A stretch of DNA of 64,000 nucleotides from Thermosporothrix hazakensis. Its GTDB lineage: Bacteria > Chloroflexota > Ktedonobacteria > Ktedonobacterales > Ktedonobacteraceae. Positions 28,915 to 37,500 of the stretch are shown piece by piece. How positions within the stretch are numbered: position 1 is the first letter of the stretch; each line of letters opens with the position of its first letter. The stretch spans positions 124,001 through 188,000 of the forward strand of contig NZ_QKUF01000002.1 in the NCBI RefSeq assembly GCF_003253565.1, written 5' to 3'. The position numbers were made by a program, and so were the translations under genes. Below the pieces are notes generated by a model. It was not told the origin of the DNA. It worked only from the letters and a program-made list of their open reading frames with translations, and did no database searches.

Positions 28915-29012
28915 TGATACAAGCGAGCAAGATATTTCAGTTACACGATAGAAGAAGAAATCCTCGCCCTCCCTTCGCTCCTCTACTCTATAAATAGTCT
29001 TTTCAGGTAGAG

Positions 29013-29045
29013 CCTCTGTTACCAGGAAAGGACCGGTAACAGAGG
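29013..29045 (-). terminator. Hairpin after lipoprotein hydrolase
   Basis: CCTCTGTTACC (29013-29023) and GGTAACAGAGG (29035-29045) pair perfectly over 11 bp. The hairpin begins 7 nt past the hydrolase stop codon; no T-run follows on either strand. Confidence 0.5.
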
Positions 29046-29052
29046 GAGTACA

Positions 29053-29802
29053 TCAATTGGCATAGGTGTGGACAAAGGTCAGAATACGCTTCAATAGATC
29101 CTGCCAGTGCTCTTCATAGAAGAGGTCGGTGCCGTGGGCGGACCCACTATAGATGTGCATTTCCTTCGGAGCATTCGCCACCTGATAGAGCTTCTCCGTA
29201 TCCTCGTGATAGGTGTCATCCTCACTGTTGATGATCAACTGTGGAGCAGTTATCTTCCTGACCGTCTGCTCATCCACCCAGCTAATAAAGGGAGCCGAGA
29301 GGGTAATCACCCCTGCCACCTTCGTCTGCGCGGCAGTCAGCAGCGATGTCGTGCCGCCAATACTGGCCCCGATCAACACGATCTTATTCGCCCCCTGCTG
29401 CTGCATAAAGGTAATCGCGCCAAGCAGATCAAGCTCATACTTGCTGGTATTATCATCACCCTCCGAATCGCCATTGCCCCGATAGTCGTATGCCAGCACC
29501 CGAAGCCCCTGCTGAGCCAGCCAGGGAGCCAGCATCTCCCATTCCTGCTTGGAGCCTCGGCGCATATGGGAGCAAATAACAGCCGTCTGCCCCGAGGCGC
29601 CATACAACCACCCGGTCAGCTTGATTCCATCGCGCGAGGAGAACTGCACCGTTCGCTTCGGGACCGCCGGTGGCGTCGGTGAAGGAGTGGGAGCCGGAGG
29701 TGTTGGCGTTGGTGATGCTGTACCCTCTTGAGGGGACGACGCACAGGCCGTCAGCAGCAACAACAGGCACAAAATCACGAGTTGACGAACAGACTGTCTC
29801 AT
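29053..29802 (-). CDS. Alpha/beta-hydrolase lipoprotein
   Basis: The 249-residue protein starts at 29802 (MRQSVRQLV, with AAGGAGAG upstream). It has a lipobox LTAC lipidated at C20, then a Pro/Thr-rich spacer made of repeated TPTPPAP-like units. The hydrolase domain shows GASIGG (nucleophile Ser), SEDDTYH (acidic residue) and SAHGTDLFY (His). It resembles BAAT/acyl-CoA-thioesterase-like or dienelactone-type hydrolases displayed on the cell surface. The substrate is unknown. It is a single gene, divergent from murB. Confidence 0.85.
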   Translation of the reverse strand: MRQSVRQLVILCLLLLLTACASSPQEGTASPTPTPPAPTPSPTPPAVPKRTVQFSSRDGIKLTGWLYGASGQTAVICSHMRRGSKQEWEMLAPWLAQQGLRVLAYDYRGNGDSEGDDNTSKYELDLLGAITFMQQQGANKIVLIGASIGGTTSLLTAAQTKVAGVITLSAPFISWVDEQTVRKITAPQLIINSEDDTYHEDTEKLYQVANAPKEMHIYSGSAHGTDLFYEEHWQDLLKRILTFVHTYAN

Positions 29803-30037
29803 CCTTCTCTCCTTGTAAAATCTCATACATCGATATGTCACACAATACATACGTCAGTGGAGACATACTTTTTCTCATTCCTGGCTCAGCCGTACGCGGT
29901 GTAACGTGACGAGGCTGTGATATCGTCTTATCTATACGTGAGGGGGCTGTGAGGTCACTGCGATATACTACACACAGAACGAAGAAGAGATATCCGCTTC
30001 CCCCCGAAGCCGAGGCGGCAACAAAGGAGAGATTGTT

Positions 30038-31132
30038 ATGGCTTTCCAGAAAGATGCCCTCTACGCTCGCTTGCAGCCACACTTTCACGAGCGAATTCGC
30101 CGTGATGAGCCGCTGTCGGAGCATTGCGCCTTTGGGATTGGAGGTCCCGCAGATCTCTGGCTTGATCTGGTATCAAAAGAAGAACTCTTCAGGCTGGTGC
30201 AGCTCTGTGGAGAGCACCGTGTCCCGCTCTTGTTGATCGGAAATGGAACGAACATTCTGTTTGCCGACCAGGGTGTGCGCGGCATCGTTGCCCATCTTCA
30301 CGAGAAAGAGTTCGAGGTGGAGAATGAGGGAGATTCTGCACTGCTCCTTGCCGATGCCGGGTTAAGCTGGCCTTCTCTCGTCAACCAACTGGCCTCGATG
30401 GGATGGAGCGGGCTTCAATTCACAGCCGGGATTCCCGGTACCCTGGGTGGCGGGGTCATGAGCAACGCCGGCGCCCACAATAAGCATTTGGGACAGGTGC
30501 TTGAGTGGATTGAGGTGCTTGACGCACGCGGGGTGAATGCGGGGGAGCCTGGTGCGATAGCAGTACCACAGATACGCCGCTATTCCCGTGATGAACTGGA
30601 TCTTCGGTATCATCACAGCCGCTTGCGCGAACAGCGATATGTCCGTTGGAGCGAAGATGGGTCGTTGCTTCCGGCTCCACATGCCTTGATCGAGCCGCCA
30701 GAAATGGTGTTACGACTCGCCCTGCGGCTCTATCCTGACCAACCGGAGCACATACGCGAGGAAATCGGTGCGTATGAGGCAATTCGACGCGCTGAGCTTC
30801 CGCGGGAAAAACGATCGGGCCCGGTCTTTCTTGATCCTGAGGGACAGCGGGCAGGCGAGCTCATCAAGCGGGCGGGACTGCGCGGTCGGGTCTTTGGCAA
30901 TCTACAAGTCTCACCACGCAATGCGAACTATCTCATTAACCGTGGAGGTGCCAGCGCAAATGATGTCGTTGCGCTGATCTCATATATTCGTGGCGAGGTA
31001 CTTGCTCGTTGTGGCGTTGATCTGGCAGTTGACCTCGAATTACAGGGCGAGTGGCAACCCGTCAAGACGCATACAATGATCTCTGCCTATGCGCGAAGAG
31101 AAGCGTATGCACGCAAGGAAAGGAGGCGATAA
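30038..31132 (+). CDS. murB: UDP-N-acetylenolpyruvoylglucosamine reductase MurB
   Basis: The 364-residue flavoenzyme reduces UDP-GlcNAc-enolpyruvate to UDP-MurNAc in peptidoglycan synthesis. Family motifs are in order: FGIGGPADLWL, GNGTNILFAD, GIPGTLGGGVMSNAGAHN for FAD binding, YHHSRLRE with the proton-donor Ser, and the C-terminal AGELIKRAGLRG with LINRGGASANDVV. The final Glu is in VDLELQGEW. The usual FKNP is replaced by FLDP, a mild variant. It is isolated from other cell-wall genes and has AAAGGAG upstream. Confidence 0.95.
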   Translation: MAFQKDALYARLQPHFHERIRRDEPLSEHCAFGIGGPADLWLDLVSKEELFRLVQLCGEHRVPLLLIGNGTNILFADQGVRGIVAHLHEKEFEVENEGDSALLLADAGLSWPSLVNQLASMGWSGLQFTAGIPGTLGGGVMSNAGAHNKHLGQVLEWIEVLDARGVNAGEPGAIAVPQIRRYSRDELDLRYHHSRLREQRYVRWSEDGSLLPAPHALIEPPEMVLRLALRLYPDQPEHIREEIGAYEAIRRAELPREKRSGPVFLDPEGQRAGELIKRAGLRGRVFGNLQVSPRNANYLINRGGASANDVVALISYIRGEVLARCGVDLAVDLELQGEWQPVKTHTMISAYARREAYARKERRR

Positions 31133-31481
31133 GATCTGTTCAAGCCGGTATAGGACTCCTCCTATACCTGACCTTCCCGATACACAACCATCCTGAAAAG
31201 AGTGAGTTGATTGAGCTTTCCACAATGCCGTTAAGCTCAAGCCTTCTCAAAAATACTGTAGTAAGATCGTGCCTTTCAATAACGTCGTCGTGCTGCCCGG
31301 GATCAGCTCCGGGCGGCATTTTTTGCCCCCTGAAGGACACAGCACACCACCCACAGAGAACGCATCCTCGTGCTTCCATGCGGCTGAGACACCTTCTCTC
31401 GCCTCTCAACGTGTCTCTTACAGTTGCGCCTGCTCGCCGGCAGGCAACACAAGCTATTGTAGCAGAAAGGGCCTCACAACC
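31133..31481 (+). other. 349-bp structured intergenic region after murB
   Basis: Three inverted repeats follow one another: a perfect 9-bp stem with a 4-nt loop (31147-31168), TTGAGCTT/AAGCTCAA (31211-31240), and a terminator at 31291-31326. The first is probably the murB 3' end. The rest could be a small RNA or an attenuator leader of the esterase. No credible ORF is seen. Confidence 0.45.
31291..31326 (+). terminator. Intrinsic terminator between murB and esterase
   Basis: TGCTGCCCGG and CCGGGCGGCA form a 10-bp stem with one T-G wobble and an 8-nt loop, followed by six T residues. Confidence 0.75.
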
Positions 31482-32189
31482 ATGCAACAAGAACAGGAAA
31501 AGACCCGGGGACATCTAGCTGCACGACCGAAACCGACCGGGGAATCTTCAGCTCCCGTCGGCCTGCACCCGCTGGAGCTGGACATACAGCGCGATGGCTT
31601 CCTGTATGTACCTCAGGGCTATCAGCCCACACACCCGATGCCGCTTGTGCTGATGTTGCATGGCGCAGGCGGGACCGCTCATGGCACGCTTAGCTACTTT
31701 CTTCCAAGCATCGAGCAGATCGATTTTCTCCTGCTCGTTCCCCAATCGCGTCAGCAGACGTGGGACGCGATTGAACATGGCACAGGTGTCTATAATGCCG
31801 ATGTTTCCTTTATTGAGCGTGCACTGGAACAAACCTTCAGCCGCTACGCTGTCGATGCGTCACTGCTCGCGATAGGCGGCTTTTCCGATGGCGCTTCCTA
31901 CGCGCTCTCGCTCGGTCTGATGAATGGAGACTTGTTCAATCATATCATCGCGTTCTCGCCGGGTTTCCTCTCGCCCCTTTATACTGAGGGCAAGCCACGC
32001 ATCTTTATCTCACACGGCAGGCAGGACCCTGTACTCCCGATTGATCGATGCAGCCGCAAAATTGTACCACTGCTTCAGCACAACAACTACGATATCCACT
32101 ATCATGAGTTCGATGGGATGCACGCGGTCCCGCTCGACATCATTCACGAAGCCTGGCGCTGGTTCCTGGATGGCTATATACCGATTTGA
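31482..32189 (+). CDS. Phospholipase/carboxylesterase family hydrolase
   Basis: The 235-residue alpha/beta-hydrolase has LMLHGAGGTAHGTLSYFLP (oxyanion region), the nucleophile motif GGFSDGASYALSLGL, FISHGRQDPVLPI with the acidic residue, and FDGMHAVPLDIIHEAWRWF with the His. It resembles the YpfH/EstB-like esterases that act on short or medium acyl esters. There is no signal peptide. The start at 31482 (MQQEQEKTRG) is chosen because coding character begins there; the frame upstream crosses a terminator hairpin. The ribosome site is weak. Confidence 0.85.
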   Translation: MQQEQEKTRGHLAARPKPTGESSAPVGLHPLELDIQRDGFLYVPQGYQPTHPMPLVLMLHGAGGTAHGTLSYFLPSIEQIDFLLLVPQSRQQTWDAIEHGTGVYNADVSFIERALEQTFSRYAVDASLLAIGGFSDGASYALSLGLMNGDLFNHIIAFSPGFLSPLYTEGKPRIFISHGRQDPVLPIDRCSRKIVPLLQHNNYDIHYHEFDGMHAVPLDIIHEAWRWFLDGYIPI

Positions 32190-32264
32190 TTCCGCGTCAC
32201 TTTCCCCGTCTATCAGAGTAGAGACGCATGTTCGTAGACTTTCTTTTATCAGGAGAATCATACT

Positions 32265-32636
32265 TTGGTAGACTTCCAACAGGGCTTCATTAAACTCTCG
32301 CCAATCCCACCACAGCAAGTGATGTCGCTTGTTGGGCCTATGCTGGTCGCAGATGAGCAGATCATAGCAGCGTTCAAATCAATTCGCGACTCCGTGGTTT
32401 TTACCAATAAGCGGATTCTGGCAATCAACGTGCAGGGCATTACAGGGAAGAAGATCGATTATACCTCATTGCCCTATAGCAAGGTCCAGGCTTTTTCAAT
32501 CGAGACCGCAGGCGTGCTCGACCGTGATTGTGAGCTGGAACTGTACTACAGTGCGGTCGGGAAAGTCAAATTTGAGATCAGAGGAAGCTTTGATATTGTC
32601 GGCTTCAACAGAATACTGAGTCAATACGTGCTCTAG
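32265..32636 (+). CDS. PH-domain protein (bacterial bPH type)
   Basis: The 123-residue protein matches the small stand-alone bacterial pleckstrin-homology family (PF08000-like): EQIIAAFKSIRDSVVFTNKRILAINVQGITGKKIDYTSLPYSKVQAFSIETAG, then a C-terminal helix FNRILSQYVL. Such proteins form ring-like oligomers and may sense envelope stress. The start is TTG at 32265 with AGGAGA 8 nt upstream. No membrane segment is present. Confidence 0.85.
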   Translation: MVDFQQGFIKLSPIPPQQVMSLVGPMLVADEQIIAAFKSIRDSVVFTNKRILAINVQGITGKKIDYTSLPYSKVQAFSIETAGVLDRDCELELYYSAVGKVKFEIRGSFDIVGFNRILSQYVL

Positions 32637-32684
32637 TGAGGAAGAGAAGAAGGGCAGATGTTCTCTTTCTGCCCTTTAAATAGC

Positions 32685-33083
32685 TTATGCCTCAAACTCA
32701 TAATCCAGATGGAACAAGGCCGCCTGCTCGGTATGCTCAAATGAACAGCGCCCCTTCAAGCCACGCAGTTCATCGGTTCCCGAGCCCGGCACTATATAGC
32801 CGAAGGTCTCAACGAGCTTATCACCCTCCATCGCGCCTCCATGCTGCACTACAAAACTCCCGAAGCGCTCTCCCAACCGTCCCGTTATTCGTTCCGTCGC
32901 GACATAGCCCTTGCCATCCTCACTCTCGCAACTCAGCATGCAGACCGTGCTCTCTGCCTCAAGCTCTCCGGAAAAGACCTTTTTCAGATCGGTCCGATAC
33001 AGAGTCGCCCCCTTCTCTGGCTCATCATAGGGCTGTGGCTCCCAGGAGATTACCTTGAAATTCGATGTACAACGCTTACCCAT
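32685..33083 (-). CDS. DUF3224 family protein
   Basis: The 132-residue protein shows the DUF3224 pattern: a first strand FKVISWEPQPYDEP, a middle GSFVVQHGG, and the C-terminal PGSGTDELRGLKGRC. The family has a small beta-barrel fold related to allene-oxide-cyclase-like proteins. Its function is unknown, and it often accompanies antibiotic or stress genes. It is transcribed leftward, away from the lanthipeptide cluster. Confidence 0.88.
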   Translation of the reverse strand: MGKRCTSNFKVISWEPQPYDEPEKGATLYRTDLKKVFSGELEAESTVCMLSCESEDGKGYVATERITGRLGERFGSFVVQHGGAMEGDKLVETFGYIVPGSGTDELRGLKGRCSFEHTEQAALFHLDYEFEA

Positions 33084-33649
33084 ATGTAAACTGTCCTTTC
33101 TGTTTCATGCTGATCTCAGTGTACGTCCTATTCCGGACAGAATCGTTCCTGATCTCAGACATAGAAATAGTGCAACCGACAGCAGCGACGGAACATCCTG
33201 CTCACATCCAGGGGACAGCAGCAGACGAGCAGAGGACACCTCGCCCTCCCGAGCGGGGTACGGAAGGCCACAAAGCCGGTCAGAAGAAGCGTTTGCAACC
33301 ACTATAAACAAATTTTCTATCATAAATAGTATTTTCTTGTCGATGCAAAATTGCATATTCAGTTTTGTAATGCATATATACTGAAAATAGAGTGTAGTGG
33401 AACCGGTCAGAGTGACGAGGCCGCTGACCGCTTCGCGTTCACTCACTGTTTGGTGGGGATGAGTGCAGAGCTGAACAGGGTTCTGAGCTTTTCCTGCACT
33501 ACAGAGCTCAAGAAGAGAAAGGGAACAAAGCACGCGGTCTGATGGTTTGCTTCGAGCTGTAGTTTGTATGATTTGTTCTGCTCCTCTGTTTGGCTCTCAC
33601 TCGGTAGGCGCTCACCGTGTTGACAGCATCAGATGAAAGGAGACTGATA
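33084..33649. other. 566-bp AT-richer region upstream of lanthipeptide cluster
   Basis: The spacer is clearly richer in A/T between 33300 and 33400 than the genes around it. It holds a candidate promoter (TTGCAT 33351-33356, TATATA 33375-33380), then CGGTCAG/CTGACCG arms at 33404-33430. About 270 nt of leader would remain before the first cluster gene. No regulator gene or trustworthy small ORF is present. Confidence 0.5.
33351..33382 (+). promoter_or_regulatory. Candidate promoter of lanthipeptide cluster
   Basis: TTGCAT, an 18-nt spacer and TATATA (or TATACT two bases further on) resemble a sigma-A promoter pointing at the cluster. It is the best match in the intergenic region. Confidence 0.4.
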
Positions 33650-34042
33650 ATGGACAAACCCATGTCGACTACCAATGTCATGTATGATGGTGATGAGATC
33701 CGTCAGATCCAAATGCTGCTTGTCCTGCTCTCGCACCTGCCACCAGACAGTATGCTACGCGAGATCTTTGAACATGCTATGGCGCTTCCCCATGATCCCT
33801 GGGCAGCGCGCGTCACCCCCGTTACTGATACCAGTTTCTACGGCCTCAAAACCTGGCTGGAATCCCTCTGGGCCCGCGACGGCCTGAGTGCTGATGAACA
33901 GCGGCTGGTCGACTGGCAGCGATCGGGCAAGAATATCGAGATCGCTGTGCGCGAACTCAAGGCAATCCAGCAACTGACAGGCTTTAAATTCGGCATCGTA
34001 GCACTGAACCCCGGACAGCAATCGCCAATGGTCTCCCAGTAG
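33650..34042 (+). CDS. DurN/Cinorf7-like lysinoalanine-forming protein (proposed)
   Basis: The 130-residue soluble, mostly helical protein starts at the ATG with GAAAGGAG upstream. I assign it by position and size: the lysinoalanine synthase of cinnamycin (Cinorf7) and duramycin (DurN) is a protein of about 120 residues encoded immediately before the precursor gene, as here. Recognisable stretches are IRQIQMLLVLLSHLPPDSML, YGLKTWLESLWARDGLSADEQ and the C-terminal AIQQLTGFKFGIVALNPG. DurN joins Lys19 to dehydroalanine 6 of the core. Its stop codon overlaps the ribosome site of the precursor gene (11 nt between stop and ATG), so the two are probably co-translated. I have not aligned it to DurN. 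Confidence 0.72.
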   Translation: MDKPMSTTNVMYDGDEIRQIQMLLVLLSHLPPDSMLREIFEHAMALPHDPWAARVTPVTDTSFYGLKTWLESLWARDGLSADEQRLVDWQRSGKNIEIAVRELKAIQQLTGFKFGIVALNPGQQSPMVSQ

Positions 34043-34053
34043 GAGGTTTCCCC

Positions 34054-34314
34054 ATGCCTGCACTACCATGCGCAGATGAACAGTTGCTCTATCAAGCCGC
34101 CGTTGATCACACATTTCGCAGCGCTCTGATGGAGCAGCCGACCGCGTTTGGCATCGACCGCAACGCCGTGCGGATCCCCGATGCAGTCGAACCACAGGAT
34201 CAGGCGACGCTCAACTTCTGGCGCGAAGCCATTGCCGCCATTGAGGTCTATGGTTGTGTACAGTCCTGTAGCTTCGGACCAATCACAGCCATCTGCGACG
34301 GAAACACCAAATAG
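34054..34314 (+). CDS. lanA: Cinnamycin/duramycin-like lanthipeptide precursor
   Basis: The 86-residue precursor has a 67-residue leader and a 19-residue C-terminal core, CVQSCSFGPITAICDGNTK (codons 34255-34311). From memory cinnamycin is CRQSCSFGPFTFVCDGNTK, and ancovenin also starts CVQSCSFGP. All modification residues are kept: Cys1, Ser4, Cys5, Ser6, Thr11, Cys14, Asp15, Thr18 and Lys19. The leader also resembles that of CinA (FRSALMEQPTAFG and VEPQDQATLNFW are close to FRAALLENPAAFG and VEAQDQASLDFW). Cinnamycin leaders end in an AXA signal-peptidase site, but this one ends EVYG. Mature product should bind phosphatidylethanolamine if the pocket is intact. AGGAGG lies 7 nt upstream of the ATG. 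Confidence 0.95.
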   Translation: MPALPCADEQLLYQAAVDHTFRSALMEQPTAFGIDRNAVRIPDAVEPQDQATLNFWREAIAAIEVYGCVQSCSFGPITAICDGNTK

Positions 34315-34530
34315 CCTGATGCTCGCATCCTCAATGACGCGGATGTAGTGGCCCGACTGTTCGGGCGCTCAGGCAACATCCTCACGGTGGGGGATCAGCG
34401 CTCTTCAGCCTGACCTGCTCTGGATCATATCGGGATCACTCCTGATCGGGGGCTGTTTGCCCACACACCTGGCATGTTCGAGCGAGGATACCACCCGCCG
34501 CCGAGGATATCCTGAATCTTTACAGACTGA
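34315..34530 (+). other. 216-nt spacer between precursor and LanM, with hairpin
   Basis: A GCCCGA-ctgt-TCGGGC hairpin (34351-34366) lies 36 nt after the precursor stop. It has no T-run. It may stabilise the precursor mRNA or partly stop transcription, so that substrate is made in excess over enzyme. No ORF with a ribosome site is seen. Confidence 0.5.
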
Positions 34531-37500
34531 TTGCAAGGAGAGTGCGCGATGTTTCCTCTGGATATTGCCTGTCGCGCCAGCAACCTGACAGAACGCGAGC
34601 AGCTTGTTACAGCGTTGACCGCCAGGTATGCCACGCCGACATGCACCCTCAGCGCCTTTGATCGCTGGAAAATCGACTCGCTGGCCGAAAAGCTCGCCGG
34701 ATACATGGAGCCACAGCGCAAGGCCGAGCTCGTCGCCCTCCTCTCGACATACAAACGTTTTGAACTGGGGCTACCCGCTCTGGAAGAGCCTGCACACGCC
34801 CTCTTTGTCGAAACACACCGGGCGTGGCTTCCCACCTATCAGCAGGCCCTTGAGATTTATGATCACGCCTCGGTGCAGCAACGCGACCCCGATATTGCCT
34901 ATGGACGCTTCGCCAGGGCATGCGAACCCTTCCTGCACTACCTTCACCGTGAGCTGGCGTCAGCACGTCATCGAGCGAACACCCTCAGCGGCTGCGAGTT
35001 CTTCTCTTCCCAACTGCTCGACGACCTGCAACTTCACCTGCTTGGTCGCTTTGAACTTCCGCTTGCCTGGGCCATCGAGACAGATGCAAAGGTCTATTGC
35101 GCCCGCTCTGGCATCAACCGCACCAGCACCACCGCCGACGACTATATCAGCTACCTGAATGTCACCTTCTCGGATCGGGACGCCTACCACCGCTTCTATC
35201 TTCGCTTTCCAACCCTCGGGCGCTGGCTGGCACAGATCACACGCTTTGTGCTCGATAACGGCTGCATGCTCATCGAGCGCCTCACTCGTGATCGGGAAGC
35301 ACTCTCGGCCTGCTTCTCAGGCACACCGATTCGCCGTATCCTGAGCGTTCAGCCGGGCAAGTCCGATTACCATAACGGTGGGCAGAGCGTCACCACTGTT
35401 CACGTTGAACTGGAAGATGGAACCCCGGGAACCCTGCTTTACAAGCCGCGTTGTGTCCGCTCCGAGGTCGCGCTTGCGGAGCTTCAGCAGCATCTGGCAA
35501 CACGTGGCGTGATCCCGTTCGCGACCTACCTGACCATCGCCCGAGACGGGTACGGATTCGCCGCCATGATCCCGCCCCATCGCAACCATGTTACCTCACT
35601 GGAACAGGCCGCGCAGATCTATGAGGAAACTGGCGGCTATCTGGGGCTCTTCCATATTCTGGGAGGCAGTGATATTCATCTGGAAAACCTGCTTGTGGCC
35701 GATGGCCATGCCTTTATCTGCGATGGTGAAACAATCCTGGGCGTGCTTCCCTGCGGGCAGGAGCAACCGGCTGGCAGTCTGCTCGACTCGGTGTATAAAA
35801 CGGGGCTGCTCGAATGGCCTCGCACCGATAGTACGGATATGAAACTCAGCGGTGTCGCGGGTGGCAAGCCCTTTCAACTGCCCTACGCGCAACCTCGTAT
35901 CAGCACACAACGCCTCTCGCTGGCGCTCTCCGTGAGCAGTGAAGTCGGGCTACATGTCGATCCAACCGCCGCAAATCGAGTGTATTTCGAGGGGCAGCTT
36001 GTCGAGCCCGAAGCCTTTCAGGAGAGCATCCTGCGCGGCTTTGATCGCGTCCATACCTGGTTTCAGCAGCATCCTGAGGAGGCAACCCGTGTCCTCACGC
36101 GCCTCTTCGCTGATGCCTCGGTGCGCTTCATAAGCTGGAGTACGCAGATCTATATGCAATTATTGCTCGCCGCCTCTCATCCCTCCTGCCTGATGGAACC
36201 TCTGGAAGTGGATCTGATCTTCGCAAGCCTGCGGTACCACCCGCGCAAATGGGATCATGGCGGCGCTATGGCTGACCGCGAACAGGCATCACTCTGGCGG
36301 CTGGATATCCCCATCTTTACTGTCAGGGCGCAGGAGCGCACGCTTGTACATGATCAGCAAACGCCTCTGCCACAGCCGCTTGAGCTCTCGCCGCTTGAAT
36401 ATGCCACGCAGCGCATCAAACACCTGACCCCGGAAAACCGGCTCCGCCAGCGCCACTATATTCGAGCGAGCCTCTCCACGGCAGAGGTTCAGAATCCATC
36501 TTTTGTGGCTTCGGCGCTCGACTACGCCCGGCAGATCGGCGAGCAGCTCTGCATGCATCTGCGCCCACCCACGGCCTCCGCCCCGTGGACATCGTACCGG
36601 CTGACTCGCGAGGGCCTGGCCGAGGTTGACATCAGCACCGAGCTCTACAATGGCTCCGCTGGCATCGCGCTATTCCTGGCCTATCTCGATGCGATCGAGC
36701 CTCGGCCCGCCTTTCGTGCAGCAGCAGAACGGGCACTCGATCACGCGATCACCCGGCGCGACCCGTCACAACCTGGCGCATTCCAGGGAATCGGTGGTCT
36801 GATCTATCTCCTCACGCATCTGGCACATCTCTGGCAGCGCCCGGACCTCCTGGTGCTGGCGACCAGACTCAGCCGAGAGCTGGCCACCTTGATCGAGCAG
36901 GATCGAGCATTTGATGTGCTTGGCGGTACCGCAGGCCTGATTCCCGTCCTGATCGGGCTGGCACAGGCAACCACCGACGAGCCGCTGAAACTGGTTCAGC
37001 ACTGCGTGCGTCATCTGCTTCAACATGCTGAACACCAGGGCGACACGCTGAGCTGGCCTTCACCGCATCCCGAAGAGGCAAAGGCAAATCTGACCGGCTT
37101 TGCCCACGGAGCCAGCGGCATCGGTTGGGCACTGATTCTCGCGGGCTGTGCTATCGGGCAGCCTGAGGCAATCGAGGCCGGACGGCAGGCCTTCGCGTAT
37201 GAGGCGCTGCACTTCGACCCCGAAGAACAGGACTGGTACGACCTGCGTACCCGCGGCATCACGCCAAACAAGAAGGGTCTGCATTTCGCCAATGCCTGGT
37301 GTAACGGAGCGGCGGGCATCGGCCTGAGCCGTATTGCCTGCTGGTCGCTGCTCGGCGATGACCACCTGCTCCATGAGGCTTCGCTTGCGCTGGCGGCCAC
37401 ATTGCGCAATTTTCATAAGCTCAGCAATGACACGCTCTGTCATGGGCGATCGGGCAATGCTGAACTCTTCCTCCGCTTCGCCTGTCTGAAGCAGGAGCCC

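Larger units (their letters stand above)
28594..29052. other. 459-bp intergenic region upstream of sugar importer
   Basis: The region holds a near-consensus promoter and a LacI-like palindrome for the importer, plus a hairpin behind the convergent hydrolase gene. Otherwise it is non-coding and AT-rich between 28860 and 29000. Confidence 0.6.

Noticed and set aside
29013-29045. Operator or attachment site at the perfect 11-bp inverted repeat.
   Set aside because: Its place just after a stop codon fits a transcript-end hairpin better.
34054-34314. Reading the small gene as a mersacidin/lichenicidin-type or NHLP-type precursor.
   Set aside because: The core has the exact cinnamycin spacing of Cys, Ser, Thr, Asp and Lys, and the leader resembles that of CinA; mersacidin-type double-Gly leaders are absent.
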